From positions 496,001 through 560,000 of the forward strand of contig CAVUMB010000005.1 of NCBI GenBank assembly GCA_963742405.1: DNA of 64,000 nucleotides. Direction: 5' to 3'. Below the pieces are notes generated by a model. That model did not search any database and was not told the DNA's origin. It was given only the letters and a program-made list of their open reading frames with translations. Positions 9,797 through 19,100 of this stretch are shown one piece after another (positions within the stretch are counted from its first letter, which is position 1; every line of letters begins with the position of its first letter). The position numbers and the translations under genes are program-made. This DNA comes from JAGVSR01 sp963742405 (lineage in GTDB: Bacteria > Pseudomonadota > Alphaproteobacteria > Rhizobiales > Hyphomicrobiaceae).

Positions 9797-10396
9797 ATGT
9801 ACACCGTGATTGGAGCACCAACGACACGCACATTTCGCGTGATCGGCATGTTGGAAGAACTGGGCCAACCCTACACCCTTGAGCCCAAGCGCCCGCATGA
9901 TCCGGCAGTCGCTGCTCTCAACCCGTCCGGCAAGGTCCCCATTCTCCTCGACGGCGGCGTTCCCATCATCGACAGCGTCGCGATCTGCCAATACCTCGCC
10001 GACAAGCACGGCAAGTTCACGTTCCAAGCCGGAACAATCGAGCGCGCGCAGCAGGACAGCTTCACACAGTTCAGCGTCGATGACGTCGAAGGTCCGCTGT
10101 GGGTGGCCGCGAAGCACTCGTTCGCCCTTCCGGAGGAGTACCGCGTCAAGGAGGTCAAGCGGGCTTGCGAGTTCGATTTCGGCCGCGCCGTCGCAACGTT
10201 GTCGAAGCGCCTCGGTAACAAGCCCTATGTCATGGGAGAAAACTTTACGGTACCCGACCTGCTGCTCGGCCATTGCCTGTTCTGGGCGCTCGCCATCAAA
10301 TGGCAGCTGCCCGAGGGCAATATCCGCGATTACTTCGACCGCATTTGCGCCCGACCCGCACAGAAAAAAGCTATTGCGATCCGGGCGGCCGCTTAA
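9797..10396 (+). CDS. Glutathione S-transferase family protein
   Basis: 199 residues from ATG 9797, with GAAAGG eight bases upstream. N-terminal thioredoxin-like domain (1-80) with the cis-Pro motif GKVPIL and the glutathione-contacting DSVAICQYLADKHG, then an all-helical C-terminal domain. It begins 13 bases after purB and may be cotranscribed. The substrate is unknown. Confidence 0.88.
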   Translation: MYTVIGAPTTRTFRVIGMLEELGQPYTLEPKRPHDPAVAALNPSGKVPILLDGGVPIIDSVAICQYLADKHGKFTFQAGTIERAQQDSFTQFSVDDVEGPLWVAAKHSFALPEEYRVKEVKRACEFDFGRAVATLSKRLGNKPYVMGENFTVPDLLLGHCLFWALAIKWQLPEGNIRDYFDRICARPAQKKAIAIRAAA

Positions 10397-10441
10397 TCCC
10401 GGGCTTGCCCGCCGGCCGTCGTCTCCGCTATTCGGTCCGTC

Positions 10442-11065
10442 ATGAAAACTTCCGAAGCCGATATTCTCATTATTCCGGGCTGGTCGAGTTCCGGTGCCGA
10501 TCACTGGCAGACGCGCTGGGAAAACAACCTCAAGACCGCGCGCCGCATTGAGCAGCAGGACTGGGTGCGTCCCGATAAAGATGCATGGGTCGCCCGCATT
10601 GTCGAAGCCGCGGCGCAGTCCGTTCGCCCCGTCGTGCTGGTGGCGCATAGCCTGGGAGCCGTGGCGGTTGCCCACGCTGGTGCCAGGCTTGCGCGCTTGC
10701 CCGCGCCCCCGGTTGGGGCCTTCCTCGTTGCCCCCGCCGATGTCGACAACGCTCACGCATGGCCGGTGACGGCCGGAGAGATGTTTGGTGCCACCCAGGA
10801 AACCGGCTTTGCGCCGGCGCCAAAGTCGATCCTGCCGTTTCCCTCAGTTCTGGTCGCGTCGTCAAACGATCCGTACTGCTCTCTCGATCGCGCCCGCCAG
10901 CTTGCAACAACGTGGGGGTCCGCCGTGATCGAAAGCGGCGCGGTCGGACATATCAACATCGCGAGCGGTCACGGCCCGTGGCCGGACGGCCTGCTGGCTT
11001 TCGGCATTTTTCTGCAGCGGCTTTCGCCGGCGCCGGTGCCGTTGAAACGCACACCGGACGCCTGA
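10442..11065 (+). CDS. RBBP9/YdeN-family alpha/beta hydrolase
   Basis: 207 residues. The start DILIIPGWSSSGADHWQTRWE and the nucleophile elbow LVAHSLGAVA are typical of this serine hydrolase family; Asp of SSNDPYCS and His of GHINIASGHGPWPDG complete the likely catalytic triad. Cytosolic; physiological substrate unknown. Follows the GST gene by 45 bases on the same strand. Confidence 0.88.
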   Translation: MKTSEADILIIPGWSSSGADHWQTRWENNLKTARRIEQQDWVRPDKDAWVARIVEAAAQSVRPVVLVAHSLGAVAVAHAGARLARLPAPPVGAFLVAPADVDNAHAWPVTAGEMFGATQETGFAPAPKSILPFPSVLVASSNDPYCSLDRARQLATTWGSAVIESGAVGHINIASGHGPWPDGLLAFGIFLQRLSPAPVPLKRTPDA

Positions 11066-11090
11066 GCGGAATCAGCGCCTGCTGTCACTG

Positions 11091-11417
11091 TTACGAGGCG
11101 GGCTTCTCCAATTCCGACACGGCGGTGGCCAGTGCTTCGTGCATGACTTTGCGGATATCTTCGTCGGTAACAGACAAGCCCTTTGCCACAAGATCAGCTT
11201 TGACCTTGCGAAAAACATCATCATCGCCCTTTTCGGCAAGATCCGCCTTGCGCACGTCCTTGATGTAATCGTCGAGCGCGGCACCGGTCAGGCCGAGCAG
11301 TCCGCCGGCCCATTCCGCAAGTGCGCGGTTGCGGCGCGACTCGGCCTTGAACTTCAGCTCGCTATCGCGAGCGAACTTGTTTTCATAGGCCTTTTCGCGG
11401 TTGTCGAAGGTTGTCAT
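11091..11417 (-). CDS. F1-ATPase inhibitor subunit zeta (DUF1476)
   Basis: 108 residues, start MTTFDNREKAYENKFARDSE. This DUF1476 family is the alphaproteobacterial zeta subunit, described in Paracoccus, which binds the F1 part of ATP synthase and blocks ATP hydrolysis. The N-terminal inhibitory helix (first 20 or so residues) and the four-helix body are both present. The gene is on its own, away from any atp operon, as is usual. Confident for family; inhibitory strength varies between species. Confidence 0.9.
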   Translation of the reverse strand: MTTFDNREKAYENKFARDSELKFKAESRRNRALAEWAGGLLGLTGAALDDYIKDVRKADLAEKGDDDVFRKVKADLVAKGLSVTDEDIRKVMHEALATAVSELEKPAS

Positions 11418-11768
11418 ATCGTGTCTCCAGTGAGAAATGTTCTTGAAATGTTCAACGCCTCGCTCCGGTTGTAGATCATTCCGTGGAGACATCTGTTGTT
11501 GCTGCCTAACCGGTCCACCATGACAAATCAACGGCTTGTGGATGACGTGAACCATTGGCCTGAGATAGCGAGCGGTGCGGCGTCGTTAAGATTGTTTCTC
11601 CCCCCCGGTTCGGCTAGGGTCCAACAGTCGCTTTTTTCCGAACGGCGCTTCCTGACCCTACCCCCATAAGAAGCAGAATAACCTGCAACGTCAAAGGGCA
11701 GCGGCTTCGGCAGCGCGTGGCCGGCGTGTTGAGTGAGCATGAGCGTGATCGTCAAAGGACCAGGATCA
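11418..11768. other. Divergent intergenic region between the zeta gene and purC
   Basis: About 350 bases that must hold the promoters of both genes. I see no clear sigma-70 boxes, riboswitch, hairpin terminator or small gene. An open frame continuing the zeta gene upstream to 11555 is not supported. Confidence 0.5.
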
Positions 11769-12557
11769 ATGAACAGGCGGCGGCGGATCTACGAGGGCAA
11801 GGCAAAGGTACTCTACGAGGGTCCAGAGCCCGGCACCTTGATCCAGCACTTCAAAGATGACGCGACCGCGTTCAATGCGAAGAAGCATGCCCTCATCGAA
11901 GGCAAGGGCGTGCTCAACAATCGTATTTCCGAATACATCTTCTCGCGCCTCGGCGAGATCGGCGTGCCGACGCACTTCATCAAGCGTCTCAACATGCGCG
12001 AGCAATTGATCCGCGAAGTCGAGATCGTACCGCTTGAAGTTGTTGTGCGCAACGTCGCCGCCGGTTCGCTCGCAACGCGGCTCGGCCTTGAAGAAGGCAC
12101 GCCCCTGCCGCGCTCGATCATCGAATTCTATTACAAAGCCGATGCGCTGAACGACCCGATGGTCTCTGAAGAGCACATCACGGCGTTCGGCTGGGCAACG
12201 CCCACCGAAATCGATGAGATCATGCAGCTTGCGCTCCGGATCAATGATTTTCTTGTCGGCCTCTTTCTCGGTATCGGCATCCGTCTGATCGACTTCAAGG
12301 TTGAATTCGGTCGCCTCTGGGACAACGAACAGATGCGGATTGTGCTGGCCGACGAAGTCAGCCCGGATTGCTGCCGCCTTTGGGACATCACGTCGGGCGA
12401 CAAGCTCGACAAGGACCGCTTCCGTCGCGACCTTGGCGGCGTTCTCGAAGCCTATCAGGAAGTCGCCCGCCGGCTTGGCGTGTTGACTGAAAATCCGCGC
12501 CCGAAGGGCTCGGGTCCCGTCCTCGTTGCGTCGAACCCGACAGGCAAGCCCAACTGA
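11769..12557 (+). CDS. purC: Phosphoribosylaminoimidazole-succinocarboxamide synthase
   Basis: 262 residues from ATG 11769, with AGGACC/AGGA upstream; an earlier ATG at 11733 would add 12 residues not typical of the family. Joins CAIR and aspartate with ATP in purine synthesis. Motifs: YEGKAKVLYE (ATP loop), FKDDATAFNAKK, VEIVPLEVVVRNVAAGSL and LIDFKVEFGR (signature). Begins the purC-purS-purQ run. Confidence 0.97.
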   Translation: MNRRRRIYEGKAKVLYEGPEPGTLIQHFKDDATAFNAKKHALIEGKGVLNNRISEYIFSRLGEIGVPTHFIKRLNMREQLIREVEIVPLEVVVRNVAAGSLATRLGLEEGTPLPRSIIEFYYKADALNDPMVSEEHITAFGWATPTEIDEIMQLALRINDFLVGLFLGIGIRLIDFKVEFGRLWDNEQMRIVLADEVSPDCCRLWDITSGDKLDKDRFRRDLGGVLEAYQEVARRLGVLTENPRPKGSGPVLVASNPTGKPN

Positions 12558-12642
12558 TGCCCGCACCGCGCGACCGGCTTACGCCGCCGAACCTTCATTC
12601 GGAGCGGAGACGGTTGCCGGTGATCGGTTGCCGGAGATCGAT

Positions 12643-12885
12643 ATGAAGGCCTTGATCCGCATTACTTTGAAAAATGGCGTTCTCGACCCGCAGGGCAAGG
12701 CCATCGAGGGCGCGGTGCGCGGCCTCGGCATTACCGGCATTGGCGATGTTCGACAGGGCAAGTTCATTGAAGTCCAGTTGACTGAGATGGATCACTCCAA
12801 GGCGAAACAGATCGTCGAGCAGATGTGCAAGGACCTGCTCGCCAACACGGTCATTGAAAACTACGCCTACGACCTGGTGCCATGA
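12643..12885 (+). CDS. purS: FGAM synthase subunit PurS
   Basis: 80 residues, the usual size. Small bridging subunit that assembles PurQ (glutaminase) with PurL (synthase) to make formylglycinamidine ribonucleotide. MKALIRITLKNGVLDPQGKAI and VRQGKFIEVQL are family hallmarks. GGAG at 12632 fits the ATG at 12643. No purL follows; it must lie elsewhere. Its stop overlaps the next gene by ATGA. Confidence 0.95.
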   Translation: MKALIRITLKNGVLDPQGKAIEGAVRGLGITGIGDVRQGKFIEVQLTEMDHSKAKQIVEQMCKDLLANTVIENYAYDLVP

Positions 12886-13404
12886 CGCTGGGGCGATACT
12901 GCGGGCTTGTTGCTGCAGCATTCCTGATGCTCAGCGTCCTGGCGGTTGCCGATCCGAGTCCGCCTTCGAAACAACCGCCCACCCCTCTCAAGCTTGAGCC
13001 GGCCAAACCCGTCGAACTGACGTGCAAGTCAAAATCGGTCGTCGTCTCGACCAACGCCGCGAACGCGACGAACGGAACTTTGACGCTGACCCTCGTGCTG
13101 AAGGACATCTCTGCCAAGCCCGCCACCGGTGCGTGGCGGATCGCATCCGTCGATCCGGCACATACCGGCTCGCTCGGTCAGCGCGAAGCCAAGACCTGCG
13201 CCGAAACTTGTCCGTTGACGTCTCGCCGCCGACGGCAACGTGGAGCTTTGGTCGCCCGCTCCCAAGGCGATCGACAAACTGGCCGAGGGTGAATGGCTGT
13301 TGCTGGCTGTCGTCAAGGCTGCAACCCTCGACTTGCGCGCCACGACATTCAGCGGCAAACAGATCGAGAGCCTCGAAGAAGGCACTTGCAGGATCGGATC
13401 ATGA
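12882..13404 (+). pseudogene. Secreted protein gene between purS and purQ, frameshifted
   Basis: A signal peptide (MTLGRYCGLVAAAFLMLSVLAVADP) starts at the ATG overlapping the purS stop. The frame runs well to about CAETCPLT, then turns into Arg-rich nonsense and stops at 13292. From 13219 a second frame, shifted by one base, continues a plausible protein (LAADGNVELWSPAPKAIDKL ... EEGTCRIGS) whose TGA at 13402 overlaps the purQ ATG. The total length of 523 bases is one over a multiple of three. So the intact gene was about 173 residues and fitted exactly between purS and purQ. One extra base lies somewhere in 13203-13221: decay or sequencing error. No function recognised. Confidence 0.75.
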
Positions 13405-14105
13405 TCAAAGCCTCCGTCATCGTCTTCCCCGGATCGAATTGCGACCGCGACGTCAAAGTCGCGATCGAGCGCATCACGGGTTATGCGCCCAACATGATCT
13501 GGCACGGCGATGCCAGCGTCCCGTCTTCCGATCTCATCGTCCTGCCCGGCGGCTTTTCCTACGGCGATTACCTGCGCTGCGGTGCCATGGCCGCGCATTC
13601 GCCGATCATGAAGGACGTCATCGCCAAGGCGAAAGCCGGGACGCCGGTACTCGGCATCTGCAACGGCTTTCAGGTGCTGTGCGAGTCGGGGCTGCTGCCC
13701 GGCGTTCTGATGCGCAACCGCTCGCTCAAGTTCATCTGCAAGGACGTATTCCTGCGCGTTGAACGCGACGATACGTTCTTTTCCCGCTGCTACCGCAAAG
13801 GCGAAGTCATCAAGGTCCCGATCGCCCATGCCGAAGGCAATTATTTCGCCGATGCCGAGACGCTGGACCGGCTCGAAGGCGAAGGTCGCGTCGCGTTCCG
13901 CTATTGCGACATCACCGGCACCGTCAGCGATGCCACCTCGCCCAACGGCGCCCAGCGCAACATCGCCGGCATCACCGATCCGACGGGCCGCATTCTGGGC
14001 ATGATGCCCCACCCCGAACGCCTCTATGAAGCCGCCCTCGGTGGCACCGACGGTCGCCGCATTTTCGAAAGCGCCGTCATCAGCCTCACCGCCGACGCGG
14101 CGTAG
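13401..14105 (+). CDS. purQ: FGAM synthase glutaminase subunit PurQ
   Basis: 234 residues. Class I glutamine amidotransferase that supplies ammonia to PurL. The nucleophile Cys is in GICNGFQVL, the oxyanion strand is LPGGFSYGDYLRCGA, and the His/Glu pair is in MMPHPERL. Starts inside the stop of the broken upstream gene (ATGA), which suggests translational coupling; a frameshift upstream could therefore reduce its translation. Confidence 0.97.
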   Translation: MIKASVIVFPGSNCDRDVKVAIERITGYAPNMIWHGDASVPSSDLIVLPGGFSYGDYLRCGAMAAHSPIMKDVIAKAKAGTPVLGICNGFQVLCESGLLPGVLMRNRSLKFICKDVFLRVERDDTFFSRCYRKGEVIKVPIAHAEGNYFADAETLDRLEGEGRVAFRYCDITGTVSDATSPNGAQRNIAGITDPTGRILGMMPHPERLYEAALGGTDGRRIFESAVISLTADAA

Positions 14106-14225
14106 TCGATCCGCTTTAAAATCACAGCTCGGACACTTTCAGCGGTCGCGCACAACTTACGCGGGCGTCTCTCTTGTGGCGAATTGCAGGCTCCTTAGGC
14201 TCCCAACTTTTTAGGGAGCATATTT

Positions 14226-14597
14226 ATGCGATTTGCTTGGACAATATTTACGCCCTTGATGCTCCTCGGCTGCGCTGGACGCGCACCGGACATGGTGCCG
14301 ATCGTACAAGTCAACGATCCACTCCTGACGTGTGATCAGATCATCGCCGAGGCTAAGATCAACAACGATCGCATTACCGAACTTGCCCGAGAAGAGGGTT
14401 GGAAGGTGACGCAAAATGTGGCCGCAGGTGTGGTGGGACTTGTAATTTGGCCCGTGTGGTTCGGAATGGATTTCCAGGACGCCGCAGGCAAAGAAGGCCG
14501 GGCTCTATCGCAACGAAACGAATATCTGGGAACATTGGCAACGCAACGCTGCAGCCCGCCAGGCACCACAGCGTCAATCTCCAAAAGAAGCAGCTGA
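14226..14597 (+). CDS. Small lipoprotein, function unknown
   Basis: 123 residues with a lipoprotein signal peptide and lipobox LLGC at residues 13-16 (MRFAWTIFTPLMLLGCAG). The middle has a short hydrophobic stretch (VAAGVVGLVIWPVWFG), like small proteins with a C-terminal QRNEYLGTLATQRC. Upstream GGGAGC fits the start. No family name can be given. Confidence 0.7.
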   Translation: MRFAWTIFTPLMLLGCAGRAPDMVPIVQVNDPLLTCDQIIAEAKINNDRITELAREEGWKVTQNVAAGVVGLVIWPVWFGMDFQDAAGKEGRALSQRNEYLGTLATQRCSPPGTTASISKRSS

Positions 14598-14605
14598 CTG
14601 AAAAC

Positions 14606-14645
14606 CCGCGCATTCATCGCTCAGGCCGCGCGTTCATCGCTCAGG
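14606..14645. repeat. 20-base tandem duplication
   Basis: Two adjacent 20-base copies (14606-14625 and 14626-14645) that differ at one position, just after the lipoprotein stop and about 210 bases before dnaB. No hairpin is formed. The rest of 14598-14856 holds nothing else I can name. Confidence 0.6.
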
Positions 14646-14856
14646 TAAGAGCGGCCGTCTTTGTAGCACCTCAACGTGAAACGGATGCGCCTTTGGATTG
14701 TGGCCAACCGGTTCGCGGAGTGCCACCTCAAAGGCGTTCTCTAAATCGGCTGCTACCAACCCTCCCCTGTGGATACCTGGGAAAGCTCTCGCTTGACGCC
14801 CTCCCGGCAGCGATTCGCATCTGCCGACCGGGACGGACTCGGGCTACCACAGACCC

Positions 14857-16374
14857 ATGGCTGAACCCGTCCTCCTCCCCACCGAAAAGCTTCGCGCCGT
14901 GGCGAACGCCGCCGAGCCGGTCAACTTTCGGCATGTCCCGCATAACATCGAGGCCGAGCAGGCGCTGCTCGGCGCGATTTTTGTCAACAACGAGGCGCTC
15001 GATAGGGTCACCGACTTCCTCGAACCGGTCCATTTCTACGATCCGCTCCATGCCGAAATCTATGAGACCGCGACGAAGCTGATCCAGGCCGGCAAACAGG
15101 CGACGCCTGTGACGCTGAAGACGTTTTTTGAGAACGCCGAGCCGATCGGCCCGAATATGACGGTGCCGCAGTATCTCGGTAAACTCGCCGCCAGTGCCAC
15201 CACGATTATCAACGCACACGACTACGGCCAGACCGTCTATGACCTCGCCATTCGCCGCAATCTCATCGTGATCGGTGAGGATCTGGTCAACACGGCCTTC
15301 GACAGTCCCGTCGATCATTCGCCCGACGACCAGATCGCCGACGCGGAATCGAAACTCTACGCGCTCGCGGAGAAGGGCAAATACGGCCAAGGCTTCCTCT
15401 CGTTCGGCACTGCGCTGACGCACGCGATCGACATGGCCAACAGCGCTTACGAACGCGATGGTCACCTCTCGGGCATTTCCACTGGCCTCACCGATCTCGA
15501 CGGCAAACTCGGCGGCCTGCAATCGTCCGACCTGATCATCCTCGCCGGTCGCCCCTCGATGGGTAAAACCGCGCTCGTCACCAATATCGCCTACAACGTC
15601 GCCAAGGCCTATCGCTCCGAAATGCAGCCGAACGGCGAGGAGAAGGCTGTCGACGGCGCGATCGTCGGCTTCTTCTCGCTGGAAATGTCGGCCGAACAGC
15701 TCGCCACCCGTATCCTGTCGGAACAATCGGAAATCGCGTCGGAACGCATCCGCCGCGGCATGATCAATCAGGACGAGTTCAGCAAGCTCGTTCACGTCTC
15801 CCAGGAAATGAGCCGCGTTCCCCTCTACATCGACCAGACCGGCGGTATCACCGTGGCGCAGCTCGCCGCCCGCGCCCGCAAGTTGAAACGACAAAAGGGG
15901 CTTGGCCTGCTCATCATCGACTACTTGCAGCTGCTTGCAGGGTCCTCGAAGTCGGCGAGCGCAGGGCGCGTGCAGGAAGTGACCGAGATCACGACCGGCC
16001 TCAAGGCTCTCGCCAAGGAACTGCAGGTTCCCATCATCGCGTTGTCCCAGCTCTCGCGCGCCGTCGAACAGCGCGAAGACAAGCGCCCGCAACTGTCCGA
16101 TCTTCGCGAATCGGGATCGATCGAACAGGACGCCGACGTCGTCATGTTCGTCTTCCGCGAGGAATACTATGTCGAGCGCCTGAAGCCGAACGAGAGCGAT
16201 CCCAAATTCCAGGAATGGCAGCAGAAGATGATGCAGGTCTCCGGCAAGGCCGAAGTCATCATCGGCAAGCAGCGGCATGGTCCCGTGGGCACGGTACCGC
16301 TGTCCTTCGAAAGCCAGTTCACCCGCTTCGGCAACCTCGCCCGCGACGCCTGGATGCCGGAACGCATGGAATAA
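14857..16374 (+). CDS. dnaB: Replicative DNA helicase DnaB
   Basis: 505 residues, the usual length. Hexameric 5'-3' helicase of the replication fork. N-terminal primase-interacting domain (PHNIEAEQALLGAIF, about 25-135), linker, and RecA-type motor with Walker A GRPSMGKT at residues 231-238, Walker B LLIIDYLQLL and the DnaB motif SQLSRAVEQREDKRPQLSDLRESGSIEQDAD. A moderately long segment after Walker A (YRSEMQPNGEEKAVDGAIVG) is common in Hyphomicrobiales. No intein. Confidence 0.97.
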   Translation: MAEPVLLPTEKLRAVANAAEPVNFRHVPHNIEAEQALLGAIFVNNEALDRVTDFLEPVHFYDPLHAEIYETATKLIQAGKQATPVTLKTFFENAEPIGPNMTVPQYLGKLAASATTIINAHDYGQTVYDLAIRRNLIVIGEDLVNTAFDSPVDHSPDDQIADAESKLYALAEKGKYGQGFLSFGTALTHAIDMANSAYERDGHLSGISTGLTDLDGKLGGLQSSDLIILAGRPSMGKTALVTNIAYNVAKAYRSEMQPNGEEKAVDGAIVGFFSLEMSAEQLATRILSEQSEIASERIRRGMINQDEFSKLVHVSQEMSRVPLYIDQTGGITVAQLAARARKLKRQKGLGLLIIDYLQLLAGSSKSASAGRVQEVTEITTGLKALAKELQVPIIALSQLSRAVEQREDKRPQLSDLRESGSIEQDADVVMFVFREEYYVERLKPNESDPKFQEWQQKMMQVSGKAEVIIGKQRHGPVGTVPLSFESQFTRFGNLARDAWMPERME

Positions 16375-16495
16375 CGGCCGATAAAGTCAGCAGCGGACGC
16401 ACTGTCGGCCACAAGCCAAGGGGGATCGTAGCCCTGCATCACCTGTGGCACCTCGGGCCTCGCAACGGCCATCGCGGTGTGCGAAAGCTCCACCC

Positions 16496-17659
16496 ATGAG
16501 CCGTCCCGAGCCAAAGTCTGCGCCCCCTCCTGAGGTCGCCGTTGCCATGTCCGCGGCGGAAACCGGCGTGCTGCGCATCGATCTTGCGGCCATCGCTCGC
16601 AATTGGCGCGCACTCGCCGATCACGTCTCGCCGGCCGAGTGTGGCGCCGTCGTCAAGGCGGATGCCTACGGTCTGGGGATTGCCCGCGTGCTGCCTGCAC
16701 TCGCCGCCGCCGGATGCCGAACCTTTTTCGTGGCAACACCGCGTGAAGCGGCCGAGGCCCGCGCTCTGCATCCCACCGCTCGTGTGTTCGTGCTAAACGG
16801 CCTGTTTCCCGGCGCCGCCGACACGATTCTCGCTGCCGGTGCGATCCCGTGCTTGGCGAGCCTTGCCGAAATTGAGGAATGGTCCGCACATGCCCGCCGC
16901 ATCGGCGCCCGCCTCGCCTCCGCAATTCATATCGACAGCGGCTTGCATCGCCTCGGGATGCCGGCCGGCGAAGTCGCGCGGTTGGCGGCCCGTCCGGAAT
17001 GGCTCGAGCCGCTCGACGTCGTTCTGATCATGAGCCACCTCGCCTCCGCCGACGATCCGAGCGATCCCGCCAACGCTGCCCAGCAACAGACTTTCGAGAG
17101 GTTGCGCGAAATGTTGCCGGCGGCACCCGCCTCGCTCGCCGCCTCCGACGGCCTCATGCTCGGTCAGCCCTACCATTTCGATCTGGTGCGTCCCGGCTAT
17201 GCTCTCTACGGCGGACAGGCCTCCGGAGGAACAAGAGCCCCCGTCGTCCCTGTCGTTTCTCTTTATGCGCGTGTGCTGCAGGTCCGCGAGGTCGGCCCCG
17301 GTGGAACGGTCGGCTACTCAGGCTCGTGGCGCGCCTCTCGTCCAAGCCGCATTGCGACGCTCGCTGCTGGATATGCCGACGGGTTCGCGCGGACAGCCAG
17401 CGCCGCCACCGACACCAGCGGCGGATCGGTCTTGATCCATGGCTCGCTGTTACCCATCGTCGGTCGCGTCTCCATGGATCTGATCACCGTCGACGCCACG
17501 GATTGCCCCATCCTGGTGACCCGCGGTGACATGGCGGAATTGATCGGGCCGGCCCTGCCGCTCGAAACCGTCGGCGCTGAGGCTGGCACCATTGGCTATG
17601 AGGTCCTCACTCGGCTCGGTCGCCGCTTCGAACGCGTCTATGCCGGAGACGGCGAGTAA
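16496..17659 (+). CDS. alr: Alanine racemase
   Basis: 387 residues from ATG 16496; the ATG at 16547 is an alternative start. PLP enzyme making D-alanine for peptidoglycan. PLP lysine is Lys54 in AVVKADAYGLG; the second catalytic residue, Tyr, is in TVGYSGSW; RPGYALYGG and GRVSMDLITVD are conserved. Its TAA is followed at once by the radA ATG, so the two are cotranscribed. D-alanine use connects it with the D,D-carboxypeptidase at 27.3-28.6 kb. Confidence 0.95.
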   Translation: MSRPEPKSAPPPEVAVAMSAAETGVLRIDLAAIARNWRALADHVSPAECGAVVKADAYGLGIARVLPALAAAGCRTFFVATPREAAEARALHPTARVFVLNGLFPGAADTILAAGAIPCLASLAEIEEWSAHARRIGARLASAIHIDSGLHRLGMPAGEVARLAARPEWLEPLDVVLIMSHLASADDPSDPANAAQQQTFERLREMLPAAPASLAASDGLMLGQPYHFDLVRPGYALYGGQASGGTRAPVVPVVSLYARVLQVREVGPGGTVGYSGSWRASRPSRIATLAAGYADGFARTASAATDTSGGSVLIHGSLLPIVGRVSMDLITVDATDCPILVTRGDMAELIGPALPLETVGAEAGTIGYEVLTRLGRRFERVYAGDGE

Positions 17660-19030
17660 ATGGCCAAAACAGCAAAGTCGCTCTACGTCTGTCAGGCCTG
17701 CAGCGCCACCTCGCCGCGCTGGGCGGGAAAATGCGCAACGTGCGGCGAGTGGAATACGCTCGCCGAAGAAACAGACGCCGGCCCGCCACCCGGCTCCGGC
17801 ATGACGCGCAAATCGAAAGGCAAGCCGGTCAAGCTCGGAACGCTTGCTGGCGGTGCCGACGAAGCCCCCCGCTTTACGACCGGCATGGCCGAACTTGACC
17901 GCGTCACCGGCGGCGGCATCGTGCCCGGCTCCGCAATTCTCATCGGCGGCGAACCCGGAATCGGTAAATCGACGCTTTTGCTGCAGCTCTCCGCTTCACT
18001 GGCCCGTGCCGGCCGCAGCGCGATCTACTTTTCCGGCGAAGAAGCGACCGCCCAAGTCCGCCTGCGCGCCGAACGGCTGGGTCTGGCTTCCGCTCCCGTA
18101 GCGCTAGCCGCCGAGACCAATCTCGCCAACATTCTGGCCACACTCGATGCCCGCGCCAGACCCGATCTTGTCGTGGTCGATAGCATCCAGACCCTCTGGT
18201 CCGACGAACTCGACGCCGCACCCGGCACCGTCAGCCAGGTCCGCGCCGCGACGCAATCCTTGATCCGTTACGCCAAGCTCGAAGGCGCCGCCCTCCTGCT
18301 CGTTGGACACGTCACCAAGGACGGCCAAATCGCCGGACCCAAAGTGGTCGAACACATGGTCGATTGTGTTCTCTCGTTCGAGGGCGATCGCGGCCATCCG
18401 TTCCGCATCCTGCGGGCCACCAAAAATCGGTTTGGCGCCACCGACGAGATCGGTGTCTTCGAAATGGTCCAGCAGGGCCTGCGGGAAGTCGCCAATCCGT
18501 CCGAAATGTTTCTCGGCGACCGCGAAGCCTCCGTACCAGGGGCCGCCGTTTTTGCCGGAATGGAAGGGACCCGGCCGATCCTGGTTGAAATCCAGGCCCT
18601 CGTTGCACCCTCGCCGCTGGGAACACCGCGGCGCGCCGTTGTCGGCTGGGATAGCAACCGCTTGTCGATGATCCTGGCCGTGCTTGAAGCGCGCTGCGGC
18701 GTCTCGCTGGCCCAACACGATGTCTACCTCAACGTGGCCGGTGGCCTAAAAATTTCCGAGCCCGCAGCCGATCTCGCCGTTGCGGCGGCGCTTTTGTCGT
18801 CTTTCTCAGGCAAGGCCCTACCACCTCAGCGGGTAACGTTTGGGGAAATCTCGCTGTCCGGGGCCGTGCGGGCTGGCACACACACCGCACTCCGCCTGAA
18901 AGAAGCCAAGAAACTCGGCTTCACCCAAGCCGTCATCCCGGCGGCCGGGGAAACCGGCGCCGATGCGGCCAACATGTCACTCACGCGCCTCACTCACCTC
19001 AAAGAGCTTGCGGACCCGTTGCGCACATGA
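17660..19030 (+). CDS. radA: DNA repair protein RadA
   Basis: 456 residues. Branch-migration ATPase in recombination. N-terminal zinc finger CQACSATSPRWAGKCATCGEW (four Cys), RecA-like core with Walker A GGEPGIGKST, the RadA-specific KNRFGATDEIGVFEM, and a C-terminal Lon-protease-like domain (TPRRAVVGWDSNRLSMILAVLEARCGV, LNVAGGLKISEPAADLAVAAAL). Starts directly after the alr stop. Confidence 0.97.
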   Translation: MAKTAKSLYVCQACSATSPRWAGKCATCGEWNTLAEETDAGPPPGSGMTRKSKGKPVKLGTLAGGADEAPRFTTGMAELDRVTGGGIVPGSAILIGGEPGIGKSTLLLQLSASLARAGRSAIYFSGEEATAQVRLRAERLGLASAPVALAAETNLANILATLDARARPDLVVVDSIQTLWSDELDAAPGTVSQVRAATQSLIRYAKLEGAALLLVGHVTKDGQIAGPKVVEHMVDCVLSFEGDRGHPFRILRATKNRFGATDEIGVFEMVQQGLREVANPSEMFLGDREASVPGAAVFAGMEGTRPILVEIQALVAPSPLGTPRRAVVGWDSNRLSMILAVLEARCGVSLAQHDVYLNVAGGLKISEPAADLAVAAALLSSFSGKALPPQRVTFGEISLSGAVRAGTHTALRLKEAKKLGFTQAVIPAAGETGADAANMSLTRLTHLKELADPLRT

Positions 19031-19100
19031 GACTGACCCGTGCAATTATGATGAACTGTAGCCCATTCGTGGCCAGCCCCTTCCTGGAGAGTGCCTCGAC

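Noticed and set aside
14728..16278. Minus-strand open frame of 516 codons opposite dnaB
   Set aside because: Pure shadow of dnaB, which has all helicase motifs on the plus strand.
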